DNA of 64,000 nt from Paenibacillus oryzisoli. GTDB lineage: Bacteria > Bacillota > Bacilli > Paenibacillales > NBRC-103111. Position numbers and translations under genes: made by a program. The stretch is taken from contig NZ_LYPB01000049.1 in NCBI RefSeq assembly GCF_001653565.1, forward strand, positions 310,001-374,000, read 5' to 3'. The notes beneath the pieces were generated by a model, which searched no databases, was not told the origin of the DNA, and saw nothing but the letters and a program-made list of their open reading frames with translations. Of the stretch, positions 46,921 to 56,811 are shown piece by piece; position 1 is the stretch's first letter; every line of letters starts with the position of its first letter.

Positions 46921-48258
46921 TTATTCATTTCCCGGTTTAACTGTGTCGATATTCGTTATATGTATACGCACAATACGCAATCGATCTACCTCGGTCACTT
47001 CGAAAACATGATTAGCATAAGGTACTTTCTTCCCTTTGACAGGCGCGCCTTCTACCTTCTTAAACAGCCAACCGCCAATCGAATCCACATCATCGTCTTC
47101 AATTTGGAGATCCAGCATATCGTTTAAATCTTCCAGCAGTACTCGACCATCCACAGAGGTGTATTTATCTTTCACTTCCACGCCAGGCCGTTCATTCACA
47201 TCGAATTCATCATGCAATTCTCCCACGATTTCTTCGATGATATCTTCCAAGGCTAAGAGACCAGCCGTCCCCCCATACTCATCAACGACAATAGCAAGTT
47301 GAGAATGCTTTTTTTGCATGAGTTTGAGCACGCGGCTCACTTCCATCGACTCAGGAACATTCAGAATAGGACGGATGAAGGTCTTAAGCTCCTGCTCAAC
47401 ATCCGGATCAGCCGTCAGTAGATCGGCAATATGGACAAAGCCTACAATGTTATCTTTGTGCCCATCAGCAACAGGATAACGGGTATGCTTGGTTTCGTGA
47501 ACGAAGCGCAAATTATCAATAAAACTTACTTCGAGAAATAAACAATCCATATCTGTCCTTGGCAGCATAACCTCGCGAGCGATAAGATCGGAGAATTCGA
47601 AAATATTATCAAACAGCGTCATCTCGTCTTCGTTGATATGACCGCTTTTGACACTCTCATCCATCAGGATGCGAATTTCTTCCTCCGTATGAGCAGCCTC
47701 ATTCTCACTCGCAGGCTCGACACCAATCATCGCAAGAAATTTATTCGCGGCACCGTTAAGTACCCAAATAATTGGACTAAATATTTTATAGAAAAACAAT
47801 AGCGGTGCTGATAGCCACAGGGAAGTCAATTCTGGCTTTTGAATGGCAAAGGATTTGGGCGCAAGCTCTCCTAGCACAATGTGCATAAACGTAATAAAAC
47901 CGAAAGCAACGATAAAAGATAAAGTCGTTGTATACATGGATTCGCCTAAACCAAGTGAATGAAACAGAGGCTCCATAATCAATTCATCAATCGCCGGTTC
48001 CCCAATCCAACCCAGTCCCAGAGAAGCTAGTGTAATCCCAAGCTGTGTAGCAGATAAATAGCGATCCAGCTGAGAAGTTACTTTACTCGCGTATTTAGCC
48101 TTGCCGCTGCCTTCATTGACCAGTTGTTGAATACGAGACTGTCGAACCTTCACAAGCGCAAACTCCGCTGCAACGAAAAATCCGTTAAGCATCACGAGTA
48201 GGATAACTAGGAAAAGATTAAGTACGATAGAACCGAAATCAAACGACGTATGTGGCAA
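46921..48258 (-). CDS. CNNM/CorC-type transporter with CBS domains
   Basis: The 445-aa protein follows the hemolysin-C family plan: DUF21 membrane domain (about 1-200, with NGFFVAAEFALVKVRQSRI), a CBS pair (about 215-335, ADLL and VVDEYGGTAGLLALEDIIEEIVGEL), and the C-terminal CorC/HlyC domain (about 350-435). In Bacillota these proteins are linked to magnesium export (MpfA/YhdP). The hemolysin name in databases is historical. Confidence 0.88.
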   Translation of the reverse strand: MPHTSFDFGSIVLNLFLVILLVMLNGFFVAAEFALVKVRQSRIQQLVNEGSGKAKYASKVTSQLDRYLSATQLGITLASLGLGWIGEPAIDELIMEPLFHSLGLGESMYTTTLSFIVAFGFITFMHIVLGELAPKSFAIQKPELTSLWLSAPLLFFYKIFSPIIWVLNGAANKFLAMIGVEPASENEAAHTEEEIRILMDESVKSGHINEDEMTLFDNIFEFSDLIAREVMLPRTDMDCLFLEVSFIDNLRFVHETKHTRYPVADGHKDNIVGFVHIADLLTADPDVEQELKTFIRPILNVPESMEVSRVLKLMQKKHSQLAIVVDEYGGTAGLLALEDIIEEIVGELHDEFDVNERPGVEVKDKYTSVDGRVLLEDLNDMLDLQIEDDDVDSIGGWLFKKVEGAPVKGKKVPYANHVFEVTEVDRLRIVRIHITNIDTVKPGNE

Positions 48259-48285
48259 AATGTAATTTCTCCTTCAGAAAGATGA

Positions 48286-49413
48286 TTAGATAATAGCTTT
48301 ACGACTTTTGAAATCTACTGTGCGATAGTATGAGTCTGCTACAAGCAAGTTAGGTCCGCAACAAGATGCTTTACTACAGAAACAATTCACCTGCTGGTTC
48401 AGCGGATTGTTCTCCCAACGAGCAAAGATATCATCAAGCCCATCATCATGTATATTTCCAAGCGGAGGCTCATTAGCAAAATCGGTGACGAAAACCTCGC
48501 CAGTAAACGTACTGACGTTCAAACGGTTTCGCCCATCTGGGTCGTTACGAACCGTAACATTGCGCTCTTCACGTAGACGCTTAACAAGCGTACGATCCGC
48601 TTCCAGTTCATTACACGCGAAGAATGGCAATGTGCCGAACAGCATCCACATGTCTGGATTCCGATCGTCTAGCAACCGATGGATACTCGCGCGCAATTCG
48701 TCCAGCGTAACCATTGGAAGATGGGAAGCGAAAGAGCTCGCATACATCGGATGTACTTCGTGACGCTTGCATCCCATTTCGTTGATTAGCTGATGAATCT
48801 CAGGCAATTTCAAATGGGTTCGCGTGTTAATCATCGATTCCGCTGAAACGTACAAACCGCCTTTGCTTAGTGCCCTCGTATTATTAACCATTCGTTCATA
48901 CATGCCGGATGCAATGGCCTTGCCCACAGGTCGCGGCGAGTTCACAAATCCTACTTGATGGAAGTCATCCTCATTCAAATAATTGAAAGAAATATGCATG
49001 ACATCCAGATAAGGCGCCAGCAGCTCATAACGCTCCAAATCTAATGTTAAATTCGAGTTGATCTGGGTCCGAATCCCCCGCTCCCGCGCATATTTGAGGA
49101 TGGGCAGCATGTAGTCTTTCACGATCTTAATGTGGTAGGAAGGTTCGCCGCCTGTTAAACTAATCGTTTCCAAATGTTCAATTTCATCCAGTTTCTGCAA
49201 AATAACTGGTAACGGTATACGTGGACCTTCTGACATCGTAAGTGAATCGCCAACTGCACAATGCTCACAACGCATATTACACAGATTGGTGATGGTAAGC
49301 TCTATACTAGTTAATACGTGTTTCCCGTATTTCCGATACGACCGAATGGGGTCCCAAGGATCATACTCAGGAGTTAACTCCGGTAAGATGGAGTGTGTTG
49401 CGTTCCTATTCAT
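48286..49413 (-). CDS. yfkAB: Radical SAM protein, YfkAB type
   Basis: A 375-aa radical SAM enzyme of unknown substrate. The SAM cluster motif is CNMRCEHC (about 46-53), followed by TGGEPS. A second Cys cluster near the C-terminus (CFCSKASC, about 344-351) fits the CxCxxxxC signature that defines the YfkAB family, and may hold another iron-sulfur cluster. In some Bacilli yfkA and yfkB are separate; here they are one frame. It lies 27 bp ahead of the CNNM gene. Confidence 0.87.
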   Translation of the reverse strand: MNRNATHSILPELTPEYDPWDPIRSYRKYGKHVLTSIELTITNLCNMRCEHCAVGDSLTMSEGPRIPLPVILQKLDEIEHLETISLTGGEPSYHIKIVKDYMLPILKYARERGIRTQINSNLTLDLERYELLAPYLDVMHISFNYLNEDDFHQVGFVNSPRPVGKAIASGMYERMVNNTRALSKGGLYVSAESMINTRTHLKLPEIHQLINEMGCKRHEVHPMYASSFASHLPMVTLDELRASIHRLLDDRNPDMWMLFGTLPFFACNELEADRTLVKRLREERNVTVRNDPDGRNRLNVSTFTGEVFVTDFANEPPLGNIHDDGLDDIFARWENNPLNQQVNCFCSKASCCGPNLLVADSYYRTVDFKSRKAII

Positions 49414-49541
49414 GCTGTTTACACCTGACCTATCATTTCCTATTCAAGAACATGTTACTACCTATTATGCCTATACCTATGCCCTTTATTGTAACTTATG
49501 ATTGGCAAAAAAGGAAACAGCCATAGGAATCGCCGCTAGCC

Positions 49542-51767
49542 TTAATGCTTGTCTATTTGGGATTGCGGTTTTGCACGAAGCCACTTCGGGGCCCACCAGT
49601 TAGCGTCACCTAGCAGCTTCATTAGCGCAGGCACAAGCATGACTCTAACAATGGTGGCGTCAATCAATACCGCAAGTCCGAGACCTAGCCCCAGGGCTTT
49701 CATAATTTCAATATCGGTGAAAATAAAAGATCCGACTACGACAACAAGAATGAAAGCCGCGCTTGTAATTAAGCTTCCTGTTTTTTTCAAACCTTCGGCT
49801 GTACTCTGATCATTATCTCCACTTGCCTCATATTCTTCCATGATACGTGAAATAAGGAACACTTCGTAATCCATGGAGATCCCGAACACGACGCAGAAGA
49901 TGATGACAGGCAGCGTTGCGCTCACATATCCGATGGACGTAATATGCAGCATATCCGCCATGAATCCATGCTGAAACACTAAGACGACGATCCCTAGACT
50001 AGCGCCTAAACTAAGCATATTCATCAAGACAGCTTTCAGCGGGAGTAAGACCGAGCGGAATGCCAGCAAGAGTACGAGATAAGTAATTCCCATAACGAAA
50101 ATAAGAACCTCAGGAATTTCCTTTTGAATACGGTCAATAATGTCCAAACGGTACGCAGGACCACCTGTTACAGCAGTCTCTAATCCTCCAGTACTCAACT
50201 TACGAAGATCGTGAACTAATTGATCCGTCACAGGATCATCCGTGTCCTTTTCAGGGATAACAATCATTAGAGCCGTATGCCCTTTCGCTAATTGCGTTTC
50301 TTCTACCTGGTGCTGAACCTCAGGCTTTGTAAACATCCCCGCAAGCTCTGCATCAGAATGCTGTCCCAGAACAGTTAGATAGCTCTGGACCTCTTTTACA
50401 CCACCTACAGCTTTGACCTGCTTACTGTAAGCTTGAATCTCGCCAATCGAGGCGGCTGACCAGATCTCATCTTTCGTATGTATCACAACTTGAATCGGTG
50501 CTGTCATGCGAGGGTCATAGGCGCTCTTGAGCAACTCAGCTCCATAACGGGACTCATAGCTTGGAGGAAGGACCTCCGCGTTCGGTACCCCTAATTTCAT
50601 CTGCCAGATCGGCGTCATACTATAGATCAACACACCACCTACTACAACAACTAGCAGAACTGGACGTTTCATCACTGCATAAGCAATTTTCTCCCAGAAC
50701 TTCGATGTTTCTTGCTTACGGAATCGTTTAGGAACGACCTGTAAGGAGTTAATACGATGACCCAAAATACCCAAAAGAGCTAATAACACTGTATTGGCCA
50801 CAATGACGGAAATTGAAACAACGATAACTCCTCCGAGACAGAGGGAGCGGAAGAAGGTCAAATCCACAAACAGCATCCCCAACAAACCAATGAGGACTGC
50901 GATCCCAGAGAAAAATATCGATCTTCCTGCTGTTTGACATGTCATTGCGACGGCAGCAGCAACACTGCTCTGCACTTTGAGCTCTTCACGAAACCGGCTG
51001 ACCAGAAATAGCGCATAGTCAATTCCAACCGCAAGCCCTAGCATTGTTACCATATTCGGTAGAAAATTCGATAAGGATTGATGCTGCGCAATAAAATAAG
51101 TAACGCCCAGTGTAAGTGTCACACTCATCAGTCCTACGACCATAGGTAAGAATGCTGCAACCAATGTTCCGAAAACAATTAACAACACGAGAAGTGCAAT
51201 AGGTAAACCTATCGCTTCCGATTTGGCAATATCATGTTTACTGGCGACTTGCATGTCATAGAGAATTGCAGGCCCACCTGTAACATACACGTCCATACCT
51301 TCTGGTGGATGTACATGCGACTTAAGTTCCGGATATATCTCTAATGCGGGATCTGTATCTAACGAGAGTGATACACTAACTGCTTGTACATCTAGATGTC
51401 CTTCATTACGAGGCGTAGTTACGAATCTCACATCTTCCACATAAGACAGTTCTTTCACCTTCGTAAGTGTGGCCATAATCGCATCTTGCTGAGCTTTCGC
51501 CGTTAAATCAAGCCCATTATGACCCGTATACACGAAACTCAACTGTGTGCGAGGCACCCCAAGCTCATCCCGCATTTGAATCAATCCCAGATCGGATTCG
51601 CTCCCTTTGGGAGTAAACCCATTGTCTTTCAACATACCTGGCGCTTTTTGAGCGAAAATAGCAAAGATGAGCATTAAGCTAATACCAATCGTTAGCACTA
51701 ACCATCGGAACCGAAACATGGCGTGCCCCCATTTCCAAAACACGCCTTTCTCCATAGACTCCCGCAT
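49542..51767 (-). CDS. MMPL-family RND-type exporter
   Basis: A 741-aa membrane transporter with two related halves, each an N-terminal helix, an extracytoplasmic loop domain (about 40-190 and 400-540) and five or six helices. Proton-relay type sequences are LAVGIDYALFLVSRFREEL and VFGISMDYEVFLISRIMEEY. It resembles YdfJ of B. subtilis, which exports lipids or antibiotics in related species. GGAGG precedes the ATG at 51767. No regulator is adjacent, so the cargo is open. Confidence 0.88.
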   Translation of the reverse strand: MRESMEKGVFWKWGHAMFRFRWLVLTIGISLMLIFAIFAQKAPGMLKDNGFTPKGSESDLGLIQMRDELGVPRTQLSFVYTGHNGLDLTAKAQQDAIMATLTKVKELSYVEDVRFVTTPRNEGHLDVQAVSVSLSLDTDPALEIYPELKSHVHPPEGMDVYVTGGPAILYDMQVASKHDIAKSEAIGLPIALLVLLIVFGTLVAAFLPMVVGLMSVTLTLGVTYFIAQHQSLSNFLPNMVTMLGLAVGIDYALFLVSRFREELKVQSSVAAAVAMTCQTAGRSIFFSGIAVLIGLLGMLFVDLTFFRSLCLGGVIVVSISVIVANTVLLALLGILGHRINSLQVVPKRFRKQETSKFWEKIAYAVMKRPVLLVVVVGGVLIYSMTPIWQMKLGVPNAEVLPPSYESRYGAELLKSAYDPRMTAPIQVVIHTKDEIWSAASIGEIQAYSKQVKAVGGVKEVQSYLTVLGQHSDAELAGMFTKPEVQHQVEETQLAKGHTALMIVIPEKDTDDPVTDQLVHDLRKLSTGGLETAVTGGPAYRLDIIDRIQKEIPEVLIFVMGITYLVLLLAFRSVLLPLKAVLMNMLSLGASLGIVVLVFQHGFMADMLHITSIGYVSATLPVIIFCVVFGISMDYEVFLISRIMEEYEASGDNDQSTAEGLKKTGSLITSAAFILVVVVGSFIFTDIEIMKALGLGLGLAVLIDATIVRVMLVPALMKLLGDANWWAPKWLRAKPQSQIDKH

Positions 51768-51788
51768 CGTGACTCCTCCTTAATCTAC

Positions 51789-51818
51789 AAAAAGAACCTG
51801 GTTTCCCAGGTTCTTTTT
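51789..51818 (-). terminator. Terminator after the first HD-GYP gene
   Basis: Perfect 13-bp stem aaaaagaacctgg with ccaggttcttttt and a four-base loop. It lies between the HD-GYP gene and the MMPL gene, both on the minus strand. Confidence 0.92.
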
Positions 51819-51839
51819 CTACTATGTACGATATCTATT

Positions 51840-52973
51840 CTATAATATTGTAGGCATACTTGTATCTAATATCGAGTCATTTACTTTAATTTCCCCAATT
51901 TCAGAAATTAATATCGACAGTTTGTTTGAAAGATCGATTTCATACGGTTCTTTAAGCACAGTACCTGCCTCATTTTGAAGCACGCGAATCGTTGGTCTAT
52001 GCGGCACAGACATGTTCAACTTAGAGACGATCCCATATTCCCCAGTATTCAATCTTACCGTAATCCCCAATGGGTAAATGGCTATTTTGTCCCGAAACAA
52101 AGCAATCTGACTCTGGTCATACATCGTACCAGATCCTGCAAATAACTGTTCCATGGCTTCATGTGGCAATAACGGTCTGCGATACACACGTGTCGTCGTC
52201 ATGGCATCATAGGAATCGACAAGTCCAATCCATCTGGCGAACTCATTAATCTCGCCCCCTTGAATGCCACGTGGATATCCACTGCCATTAATCCGTTCAT
52301 GATGCTGCAAGGCACAATGAGCAGAAAGAAGTGGGATATTCGGTTCATCCTTCAATAGATTGAAGCCATAGGTTGTATGATTTTTCATTTCAGTGAACTC
52401 GTCTGGTGTTAGCTGAGAAGGCTTGCGAAGAATGCCTAATGGCACTTTCGTCTTCCCAATATCATGCAATAACGCGCCTAAACCAAGCGTCTCGAGCTTC
52501 TCTCGACTATACCCATAACTGATTCCCAGCATAATCGCATAAATGCTCACATTAACGGAATGCTGGAATAAGTAATTATCCTTCACATTCATATTATTCA
52601 GCATGACCATTGCACCATCGTGAGCACTCAAATCATCAATGATCATCTTCATAACATCGCGAAAGTTGCGACCAATGTCGTAATAATTCACAGCTCCGCG
52701 TTTATTCGAATCTTCCATAACCTTCTTAAAAGTATTGCGAATTTCCATAACCGCTTTGGTTCTTGTTTCATCCTGAATAACATCCGGTTGAATAATATCA
52801 TTCGTTCTAGCGTCTTCTATGTAAATATAATCGATTCCATAGCTAAACAAGCGATCAAGAAGTCTCTGTGTAAGCTCAACATTAACGGCCAAAAGGACCA
52901 TACCATCATCGTTGTATATATTCTTAGCCAGCCTCATTCCAGGTTGACACATGTTGATCGGCATAAACAGCAT
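51840..52973 (-). CDS. HD-GYP domain cyclic-di-nucleotide phosphodiesterase (paralog 1)
   Basis: Such enzymes hydrolyse c-di-GMP and related dinucleotides. The 377-aa protein has an N-terminal DUF3391-like region, then the HD-GYP domain with HD at residues 170-171 (LLHDIGKTKVP), the metal His of KNHTTYGF, and HHERINGSGYP at about 224-234, so the catalytic set is complete. It has no receiver or membrane domain. A beta-rich C-terminal tail (about 300-377) follows. The ribosome site is a weak GGGGG. Confidence 0.88.
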   Translation of the reverse strand: MLFMPINMCQPGMRLAKNIYNDDGMVLLAVNVELTQRLLDRLFSYGIDYIYIEDARTNDIIQPDVIQDETRTKAVMEIRNTFKKVMEDSNKRGAVNYYDIGRNFRDVMKMIIDDLSAHDGAMVMLNNMNVKDNYLFQHSVNVSIYAIMLGISYGYSREKLETLGLGALLHDIGKTKVPLGILRKPSQLTPDEFTEMKNHTTYGFNLLKDEPNIPLLSAHCALQHHERINGSGYPRGIQGGEINEFARWIGLVDSYDAMTTTRVYRRPLLPHEAMEQLFAGSGTMYDQSQIALFRDKIAIYPLGITVRLNTGEYGIVSKLNMSVPHRPTIRVLQNEAGTVLKEPYEIDLSNKLSILISEIGEIKVNDSILDTSMPTIL

Positions 52974-53044
52974 TTCAGAACCCCCGCATAGGTGAGCATT
53001 ACGTTCTACTTAAATGTAATAGATTTCAATGAAAAGTTCAATAC

Positions 53045-53068
53045 AAAAAACCGCGTCTTTCGACGCGA
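53045..53068 (-). terminator. Terminator after uppP
   Basis: Short stem cgcgtc/gacgcg with a tttc loop, followed on the minus strand by GGTTTTTT. Confidence 0.7.
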
Positions 53069-53090
53069 TTCGCTATTGTTGTATAAAAAA

Positions 53091-53903
53091 CTACTTTAAA
53101 AACATATAAAGCGCGAAAATAATCGCGACTGCAAAACGATAATACGCAAAGTAAGTGAGCTTCATTTTTTGCACAAATTTAATGAAAGAGACGACAGCTA
53201 GTAAAGCCACCACGAAAGCCACTAGAAATCCTACAATAAAGAAAGCCAAATCGTCGGATGACAATGCATCATAATTTTTCAAAAAGTAGACGCCAGAAGC
53301 TCCGAACATAATCGGAATGGCCATGATGAAAGTGAAATCCGCTGAAGCCGCACGGCTTACACCTGATAGCATACCACCGGCAATCGTAGAACCCGATCGT
53401 GAAAAACCAGGCCAAATCGATATGAGCTGCCACAATCCAATTGCGAAAGCTTGCCGGTACGTCAAGTCGTCTAGGACGGTCGTTTTGGGTTGTTCCTTTT
53501 TCTTCTCGGCAATGATGAGCAGAATACCGCCGAGCACGAGTCCTACTAGAACCGTTGTTGTATTGAATAACTTCTCATCCACAATATCATTGAATAGAAC
53601 GCCGATCACACCTGCAGGTATGATACCAATTAAAATGTGCAATAGATTCAGCTTTTTCCCTGTTTTACTTTCGCTTTTCCGGTTCACAAGTCCAAATAAG
53701 GATAAGATTCGCTTCCAATAAATAATGACGACTGCCATAATGGCACCCAATTGAATGACGAAATCGAACGTCTTCATGACTTCATCATTTTGTGTGTTTA
53801 GCAAACTTTGTGCCAAAATCATATGCCCTGTCGAGGATACGGGTAAAAACTCCGTCAAACCTTCAACGATCCCAATAATGATCGCCTCAAAAATTGTATG
53901 CAT
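53091..53903 (-). CDS. uppP: Undecaprenyl-diphosphatase UppP/BacA
   Basis: It dephosphorylates undecaprenyl diphosphate, recycling the lipid carrier for cell wall synthesis, and confers bacitracin tolerance. The 270-aa protein has about eight helices and both family motifs: EGLTEFLPVSSTGHMIL (about 14-30) with the catalytic Glu region, and the PGFSRSGSTIAGG stretch (about 167-179) with the catalytic Arg/Ser. It is a single-gene unit between yunD and an HD-GYP gene. Confidence 0.97.
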   Translation of the reverse strand: MHTIFEAIIIGIVEGLTEFLPVSSTGHMILAQSLLNTQNDEVMKTFDFVIQLGAIMAVVIIYWKRILSLFGLVNRKSESKTGKKLNLLHILIGIIPAGVIGVLFNDIVDEKLFNTTTVLVGLVLGGILLIIAEKKKEQPKTTVLDDLTYRQAFAIGLWQLISIWPGFSRSGSTIAGGMLSGVSRAASADFTFIMAIPIMFGASGVYFLKNYDALSSDDLAFFIVGFLVAFVVALLAVVSFIKFVQKMKLTYFAYYRFAVAIIFALYMFLK

Positions 53904-53949
53904 GATTGCCCCCTATATTCTGCTAACTATCAGAAATTTGCTCCGGTTC

Positions 53950-55416
53950 CTATTCTACCTGTTTAGTGCTGGGTCTGACAACATCTATGAACCGACGGTG
54001 GTGGCTGCCAGCGATAGCAGCCTCATCTTGCAGCTGATTGGCTAGCACATCACGGATAAACTCAGGCAGCATGTACACGATCTGCTTGCCTCGGCTCAGG
54101 GATAGATAGCCTGATCCAAACGTAAACATATCAATCGTACCTACAAGGTAGGTACGTTCTAGGTCTAATAGCTCCTCGCCAACATACACGGAGAGGATGC
54201 GCTCGTAGGGAGGGCGTGAGGCATCCATCTGGACAGTAATTCCGTCCACACAGAGAATGCCCAGCACCTCCCCGCGGAAGCCGTACCCGCGAATCGGCTT
54301 CTCCATAAATTCGTCAAGCAGCGACTCTTCGAGCGCTTGACGAATATCCGCGCCGCTGAGCTCCATGCGGCAGGGATTGATCGGGCCGGGGCAGATTTCC
54401 AGCAGCCGGCCCCGGGAAAGGCTCCCCTCCTTCAGTCCCTGAAGGAGCTGCCCGCTATTGACCAGCCCGATCTCGGCGCTGGTCCAGCGGCGAATCCCCG
54501 CGGCAAGCAAGTTGCCGAGCGGGGATTCGCCGTACCAATCCAGGCGCAGCGGCTGCCGCAGCTGCGCCACCTCTGCCGCCAGCGATGCGGAGCTGGCGAT
54601 GCGATAGTGCTCCAGCAGCGTGATGACGCTGCTGTCTTCCTCGCTCGCGTCCGTCATCGGGACGACGCGGCCGTTCAGCTCCACGATCCGGCGCTGCGCC
54701 GGATCGTAGGCAAGCTCGATATGGCCGGCATACTGCCCGAACTTGCCGGCCGCACCAATATAAGTGCCGCTGAGTAGAAGCGGCTCTTCGAGCAAATGAT
54801 GGGTGTGCCCACCAAGGATAATGTCGATGCCATCCAACTCCTCAGCCATCCGCTGGTCCGTTCTCAGGCCCAAATGCGACATGACGATTAAGATGTCCAC
54901 CTTGGGACGCAGAAGGCTCACATGGGCGCTTACAGCTTTCATAGGATCACTTACATCCCAACCGAGTAATTCATAGTAATCTTGATAAGCGGCTGTAACG
55001 CCGATCAGACCGATACGCATACCCGACTTTTCAAGAGTCAAGGAGGGCAGCATCCAATCCGGCGTTTCATTCGTCTTGCTATCCGTTATATTGCTGCCAA
55101 TAATGGGAAATTGGGCATGTTCCAGCACAACTGATCTTAGCCATTCCGGTGTAAAGGTTAATCCTTCATTGTTGCCTAGAACCATCGCTTCGTAGCCGGT
55201 AGCATTCATGATTTCTAAATTAGCGATCGCATTCGTCCCTTCTGTTTCTGGAAACATGCGATCCATATGATCACCAATATCAAGTGTCAACACTTGATCG
55301 GGCGGCCATAGGCGGCGAACACGATCAAAATAAGCGCTTATTTTGGGCATCTGTTCGAAATGGCTATGTATATCATTCGTATGTAATATGACTAGCCGTT
55401 GCAAGGGGGCCGACAT
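53950..55416 (-). CDS. yunD: 5'-nucleotidase/2',3'-cyclic phosphodiesterase, YunD-like
   Basis: Metallophosphatase of the UshA group. The 488-aa protein has the dimetal site residues in LHTNDIHSHFEQM, DIGDHMDR, VLGNNEGLTF, MSHLGLRTDQ and GGHTHHLL, and the C-terminal 5'-nucleotidase domain from about 290. No signal peptide is present, as in B. subtilis YunD, so it may be cytosolic. GAGGTGA precedes ATG 55416. The centre (54200-54750) is much more GC-rich than the flanks. Confidence 0.88.
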   Translation of the reverse strand: MSAPLQRLVILHTNDIHSHFEQMPKISAYFDRVRRLWPPDQVLTLDIGDHMDRMFPETEGTNAIANLEIMNATGYEAMVLGNNEGLTFTPEWLRSVVLEHAQFPIIGSNITDSKTNETPDWMLPSLTLEKSGMRIGLIGVTAAYQDYYELLGWDVSDPMKAVSAHVSLLRPKVDILIVMSHLGLRTDQRMAEELDGIDIILGGHTHHLLEEPLLLSGTYIGAAGKFGQYAGHIELAYDPAQRRIVELNGRVVPMTDASEEDSSVITLLEHYRIASSASLAAEVAQLRQPLRLDWYGESPLGNLLAAGIRRWTSAEIGLVNSGQLLQGLKEGSLSRGRLLEICPGPINPCRMELSGADIRQALEESLLDEFMEKPIRGYGFRGEVLGILCVDGITVQMDASRPPYERILSVYVGEELLDLERTYLVGTIDMFTFGSGYLSLSRGKQIVYMLPEFIRDVLANQLQDEAAIAGSHHRRFIDVVRPSTKQVE

Positions 55417-55492
55417 CCGTTCACCTCTCTTCATAATGAGAAAACCCTGATCTCAACATGCCTGTCTCTATGTTATGCAAGAATTCGCTTCC

Positions 55493-55963
55493 TCATTTCT
55501 TGAATTTGAGCTCATCCAGGGTAATTTTGTTCTTAAACCCATACGTTGCTTCTTCACCTAAAGCTGGATCGTTTATAAACCATATTTTGATGATACTCTT
55601 TACATTCAGGCACTCACTGCTTCCATCAGGTACATATAATCGAATCGGATACCCTTTCTTCAGTGCCTGTCCCTCCTGTGCATATAGGAATAATGCTTGA
55701 TCTGTTTGTCCCCATGGTATCAGGGCTTGAAACTCATCTACCGCTTCCACCCTCACGTGAGTAGGCTCTTCATCTATACGCTTCTGCCCATTGCTGTGCC
55801 AGCTACGGTACCATGATTTGAGATCAAAGGCTTCTCCTTCCACCGATGGAACGCGATCTTGAATGTTACATCTCAGATCCGCTATTGCAACCATTTCTTC
55901 AACTGTAAAAATTTGTATGTTCCTATGTAAGTCAGACACTTCTATCCGTGAATTAGTTTGCAT
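55493..55963 (-). CDS. Small molybdopterin-binding (sulfite-oxidase-fold) domain protein, tentative
   Basis: A 156-aa protein with a pattern like the Moco domain of sulfite-oxidase-type enzymes: a Cys in ADLRCNIQD where the Mo ligand would be, then FDLKSWYRSW, FQALIPWGQTDQALFLYAQEG and KKGYPIRLYVPDG with NVKSIIKIWF. It is shorter than the usual domain, and a conserved GN near the Cys is missing. The start at 55963 has GGGAAGGAG. It is divergent from moaDE and moeB, which supports a molybdenum-cofactor link. Confidence 0.6.
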   Translation of the reverse strand: MQTNSRIEVSDLHRNIQIFTVEEMVAIADLRCNIQDRVPSVEGEAFDLKSWYRSWHSNGQKRIDEEPTHVRVEAVDEFQALIPWGQTDQALFLYAQEGQALKKGYPIRLYVPDGSSECLNVKSIIKIWFINDPALGEEATYGFKNKITLDELKFKK

Positions 55964-56085
55964 GCTGATACTCCTTCCCATTTCAAATTCCAAGTCCTGC
56001 CAAGGGATCACTCCATTATACCATTTTCAGGGCAAAATATGATATGCTGTAAGGGATTCTAACATCTATGGCAAGGAGAAACAAA

Positions 56086-56790
56086 TTGAACTTACATATT
56101 CAACTCTTCGCAGGTCTAGTAGACCTATTCGGAACTTCTGTTCTCACAATTACTGTCGATCCTGATTCGATAACGATTGCTCAGTTGAAGGATAAAATCA
56201 TCGCTGATTATCCTGCTGCCTCGGCGCAGCTCTCTACATGCTTTTTTGCCAAAAATCAAGATTACGCCGGAGATCAGGACACGGTTACCGCCTCAGACGA
56301 GCTTGCGCTTATTCCGCCGGTTTCAGGTGGACAGCCTTCTCTTTACGAAATCACCGATTCAACGATCGATGTCGTTTCCGTGACCTCTAAGGTGAATCAC
56401 CCCAACCACGGCGCTTCACTTGCCTTCATCGGCACGACGCGAGAAATGACGTACGGACAGCGAACCGTCCTTTTGGAGTATGAAGCTTATATTCCGATGG
56501 CCTTGAAAACGATGGCAACCATCGGGGAAGAAATCGATGCGAAGTGGCCTGGCACCTTATGTGCGATCACCCATCGATTAGGTAAGGTTGGGATTGCCGA
56601 AGCGAGCGTCGTGATTGCTGTCTCTTCACCTCACCGCGCTGACTGCTATGATGCCAGTCGATATGCCATTGAACGCTTGAAACAAATTGTACCTATTTGG
56701 AAAAAAGAAATATGGGCGGATGGGTCCGAATGGAAAGGCAATCAAACAGGGCCCTGGAACCCGCTTCATGCACCGCAGGCTGATAACTGA
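56086..56790 (+). CDS. MoaD-MoaE fusion, molybdopterin synthase
   Basis: Molybdopterin synthase inserts sulfur into precursor Z. The 234-aa protein fuses both subunits: MoaD (about 1-86, ending PPVSGG with the di-Gly that carries the thiocarboxylate) and MoaE (about 90-234, with GTTREMTYG, VAVSSPHRADCYDA-like stretch and the catalytic Lys region IWKKEIWADGSEWKGN). The di-Gly is internal, so maturation should need cleavage, as reported for M. tuberculosis MoaX. Start is TTG 56086, with AAGGAG 8 bp upstream. Confidence 0.85.
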   Translation: MNLHIQLFAGLVDLFGTSVLTITVDPDSITIAQLKDKIIADYPAASAQLSTCFFAKNQDYAGDQDTVTASDELALIPPVSGGQPSLYEITDSTIDVVSVTSKVNHPNHGASLAFIGTTREMTYGQRTVLLEYEAYIPMALKTMATIGEEIDAKWPGTLCAITHRLGKVGIAEASVVIAVSSPHRADCYDASRYAIERLKQIVPIWKKEIWADGSEWKGNQTGPWNPLHAPQADN

Positions 56791-56811
56791 TTCGAACGGA
56801 GATGACTTCAC

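Noticed and set aside
54337..54777. A 146-codon plus-strand frame inside yunD
   Set aside because: A shadow in the GC-rich part of yunD; the conserved metallophosphatase motifs are on the other strand.
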